A DNA stretch of 60,000 nucleotides, from positions 4,190,620 to 4,250,619 of the forward strand of contig CM055097.1 in assembly GCA_029204225.1 (NCBI GenBank), written 5' to 3'. Made by a program: the position numbers and the translations under genes. Shown here one piece after another: positions 57,766 through 60,000 of this stretch. Each line of letters starts with the position of its first letter. Positions within the stretch are counted from its first letter, which is position 1. The DNA is from Diphasiastrum complanatum. Taxonomy: Eukaryota > Streptophyta > Lycopodiopsida > Lycopodiales > Lycopodiaceae. The notes under the pieces were generated by a model. It was not told the DNA's origin. It ran no database searches and was given only the letters and a program-made list of their open reading frames with translations.

Positions 57766-60000
57766 ATGGGATCAGTGGGAGCCTACCTTCTAAAAGCTAG
57801 TGAGAGGTTAAATTCTACCAATTATGCTATTTGGAAAGTGAGAATGGAGTCACTAATGGTGCTCCAGGATCTTTATGAGTTTCTACTAGATGATGAAGAT
57901 GAACCTCTAGGTGCACAGGAATTAGTGAGATACAAGAAGAGGTCTAGGCTTGCACTTCACTGTATTAAGATGAATGTAAGCTGATCTTTTAAGAGAAGTA
58001 TCATCATGTAAGAGTGCTAAAGAGGCTTGGGAATATTTAAAATCTATCTATGAGTCTAGTAACACTTCATGGGTTCTCATGCTTAGGAATCAGATTCTAC
58101 AAAGCATGAAGAGGAGTGATGAGAGTGCACAAGATTATGTGCTTAGAATCAAGTCTCTCAATAGGGAGTTAGCTTCCATTGGAGAGAAGATTCAAGATAG
58201 TGAGCTTGTTCAGATTGTCCTCAATGGTCTAGGGAGTGGCTTTACAAATTTGGTCCAAAGCTTTGCAATCCAAGACACTTTGCCTACTATAGAAAAGCTA
58301 CACAATGTATTAGTAGCTGAAGAGTGTAGGATGTTGCATACCAATTCAAGAATGAATGCTATTTCTCTACAGGATGGTGATGAGAAAGCTAATTTCTCAT
58401 TCAAAAGCAAGCAGAAGACCAATGCCAAGAAGAAGCACTTCAAGGAGACCAAGGAGGAGGATGAGGCTTCAAGCTCAAAGGGCAAGATCAAAGACAAGTC
58501 CAAGTACAAATGTTTTTTCTGTGAAAAGAAAGGACATTTTGCATCAGAATGTCTCAAGAAGAAGAAGGCACAAGAGAGCAAACAAAGCAACATTGCACAT
58601 CAGGAGGAGGAGGAGGATGAAGAGTCATCCTTGATGGTTTCCAACAAACCACCATCATCAAAGAGCAACACCAATGATTCTTGGTGGATTGATAGTGGGG
58701 CAAGTTCCCACATGACATATCAAAAGGACATATTCTCCACCTTACTTTCTTACAATGATTTACATAGATCAATCTATACTGCAAGTAGTCAAGAATGTAA
58801 GATAACTGGAATAGGAACAATTCTCTTGTATGTGGGATCATCCAAAAGGATGAATCTTGATAATGTTCTTTATGCTCCTAAGTTAACCAAGAATTTGCTT
58901 AGTGTTGGCCAGTTAATGGATAATGGCCTAGATGTATAATTTAAGCATGAAGTTTGTTCCATCCTTAGAAATGATGAATGTATAGCCAAAGGCTTTAAGC
59001 AAGGTAGATTGTTTAAGCTTGATGCTAATATTTCAGTGGAGAGTGTTAACTTGGCAAAGGTGGAGCTATCAAAGGTGGAACTGTGGCACAAAAGGTTGGG
59101 CCACCCCAACTACAAAGCCATGGAATCTATGGTTGCAAAGGAGCTTGCAGTTGGACTCCCCAAGCATTTGTCAAAGTGTGGGAAGAGATGTGAAGCATGC
59201 AGCCTCTCAAAGGCTCACAAACTATCCTTCTCAAGATCTACATCAAGATCAAACTCTCCTCTTGAACTCATCCATTCGGATGTTCATAGTTTTTCACATG
59301 AGTTTAATGGTGGTGCCAAGTACTATGTAATCTTCATTGATGACTATTCTAGATTTTGTTGGATGTACCTCTTGTCTAGCAAATCAATGGTGTTTGATTC
59401 TTTTGTAAAGTTCAAGACTTTGGTAGAAAATCAACTTAGTACCGAGATTAAGGTATTAAGGAGTGATAATGGAGGTGAATATATCTCCAATAAGTTGATT
59501 GACTTTTGTAGTTCTAATGGCATAAAGAGGGAGTTGTCATGTCCATACACCCCTCAACAAAATGGAGTGAGTGAGAGAAGAAATAGATCTCTTTGTGAGT
59601 GTGCTAAGGCCTTAAGGCTAGATGCTTCTCTATCCAAACCATTTTGGAGTGAAGCAATAACTTGTGCTAACTATTTGTGCAATAGATTGCCAAACCAAGC
59701 CATTGGAGGAATCACACCATTTGAAGCTCTATTTGGAGAGAAGCCCAATCTCAAGGATCTCAAAGTTTTTGGATCCACTTGCTATGTACACCAATCCTTG
59801 GATAAGAGAAGGAAGGATGATGCAACATCCATCAAAGGCATCTTTGTGGGATATGGTGAGAATAGCAAAGGTTATAGAGTCTTCAATCCCATCACTAGCA
59901 AGGTGATAGTGAGTAGGGATGTTATTTTTGATGAAGGACATGCTTGTGATTTGGATGATAATGCTACTAATCATCTTGATGCCAAGGATCATGCTAGGAT
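57766..60000 (+). pseudogene. copia gag-pol, lightly damaged, partial
   Basis: Starts ATG 57766 (MGSVGAYLLKASERLNSTNY, with the YAIWKVRM gag block). A one-base frameshift near 57980 breaks gag, which resumes in the 58079 frame. A zinc knuckle (CFFCEKKGHFASEC), protease WWIDSGASSHM, LWHKRLGHPNYKAM, and the integrase triad regions (HSDVHSF, IDDYSRF, PQQNGVSERRNR) follow. One TAA at 58937-58939 interrupts the protease-integrase junction. The frame then stays open to the window edge, so RT and RNase H lie beyond it. Confidence 0.9.

Larger units (their letters stand above)
56582..60000 (+). mobile_element. Ty1/copia element, 5' part, running off the window
   Basis: LTR about 56582-57132 (TG...CA), primer-binding site TGGTATCAGAGCC at 57135, leader, then gag-pol. 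No right LTR is in the window. The reading frame is open from 58940 to the window end, so this is the youngest-looking retroelement here. Confidence 0.85.

Overview
This is a piece of a plant nuclear genome, most likely a flowering plant. It is AT-rich and repeat-dense, full of long (GA)n microsatellites, Ty1/copia and Ty3/gypsy remnants and hAT-type DNA transposons. It holds only one clear host gene, a spliced PI-PLC X-domain gene typical of land plants. I cannot name the species.

Layout. 1-1.3 kb: copia gag remnant and a zinc-knuckle reading frame. 1.3-13.5 kb: a block of direct and inverted ~2-kb repeats, each carrying a long (GA)n tract. It flanks a decayed gene for an unusual reverse transcriptase (about 9.5-12.7 kb, plus strand) that resembles Penelope-like enzymes, not LTR-retrotransposon or L1 enzymes. 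13.6-16.6 kb: no gene seen. 16.6-23.0 kb: a copia element with both LTRs, many in-frame stops, and a second LTR that is itself interrupted by an 831-bp insertion. 23.0-27 kb: mosaic of gypsy pieces, an LTR-like sequence in two opposite orientations and an antisense copia pol remnant.

28.87-51.05 kb: the host gene, eight coding exons on the plus strand giving a predicted 445-residue secreted, probably GPI-anchored PI-PLC X-domain protein. All splice sites are GT-AG, frames join and no stop interrupts it, although two introns are very large. Intron 2 (11.9 kb) holds a cluster of hAT-type elements, including a 5.76-kb copy with a multi-exon transposase (minus strand) and a small second gene (plus strand). 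Intron 6 (5.6 kb) holds an old copia element with diverged LTRs, which in turn contains a CATAG-ended MITE. Intron 7 holds two tRNA-like SINE heads in tandem.

51.05-54.3 kb: 3' flank with a small palindromic element. 54.3-56.55 kb: broken gypsy pol. 56.6-60 kb: a fairly young copia element whose gag-pol runs off the right edge.

The two points most worth following up are the reverse transcriptase with its repeat architecture, and the hAT cluster. In the cluster, element families share CATAG ends but carry different CG-rich subterminal words. One accessory gene is shared by two families, and the transposase carries an AT-hook extension. Both interpretations rest on motif recognition and need database searches.
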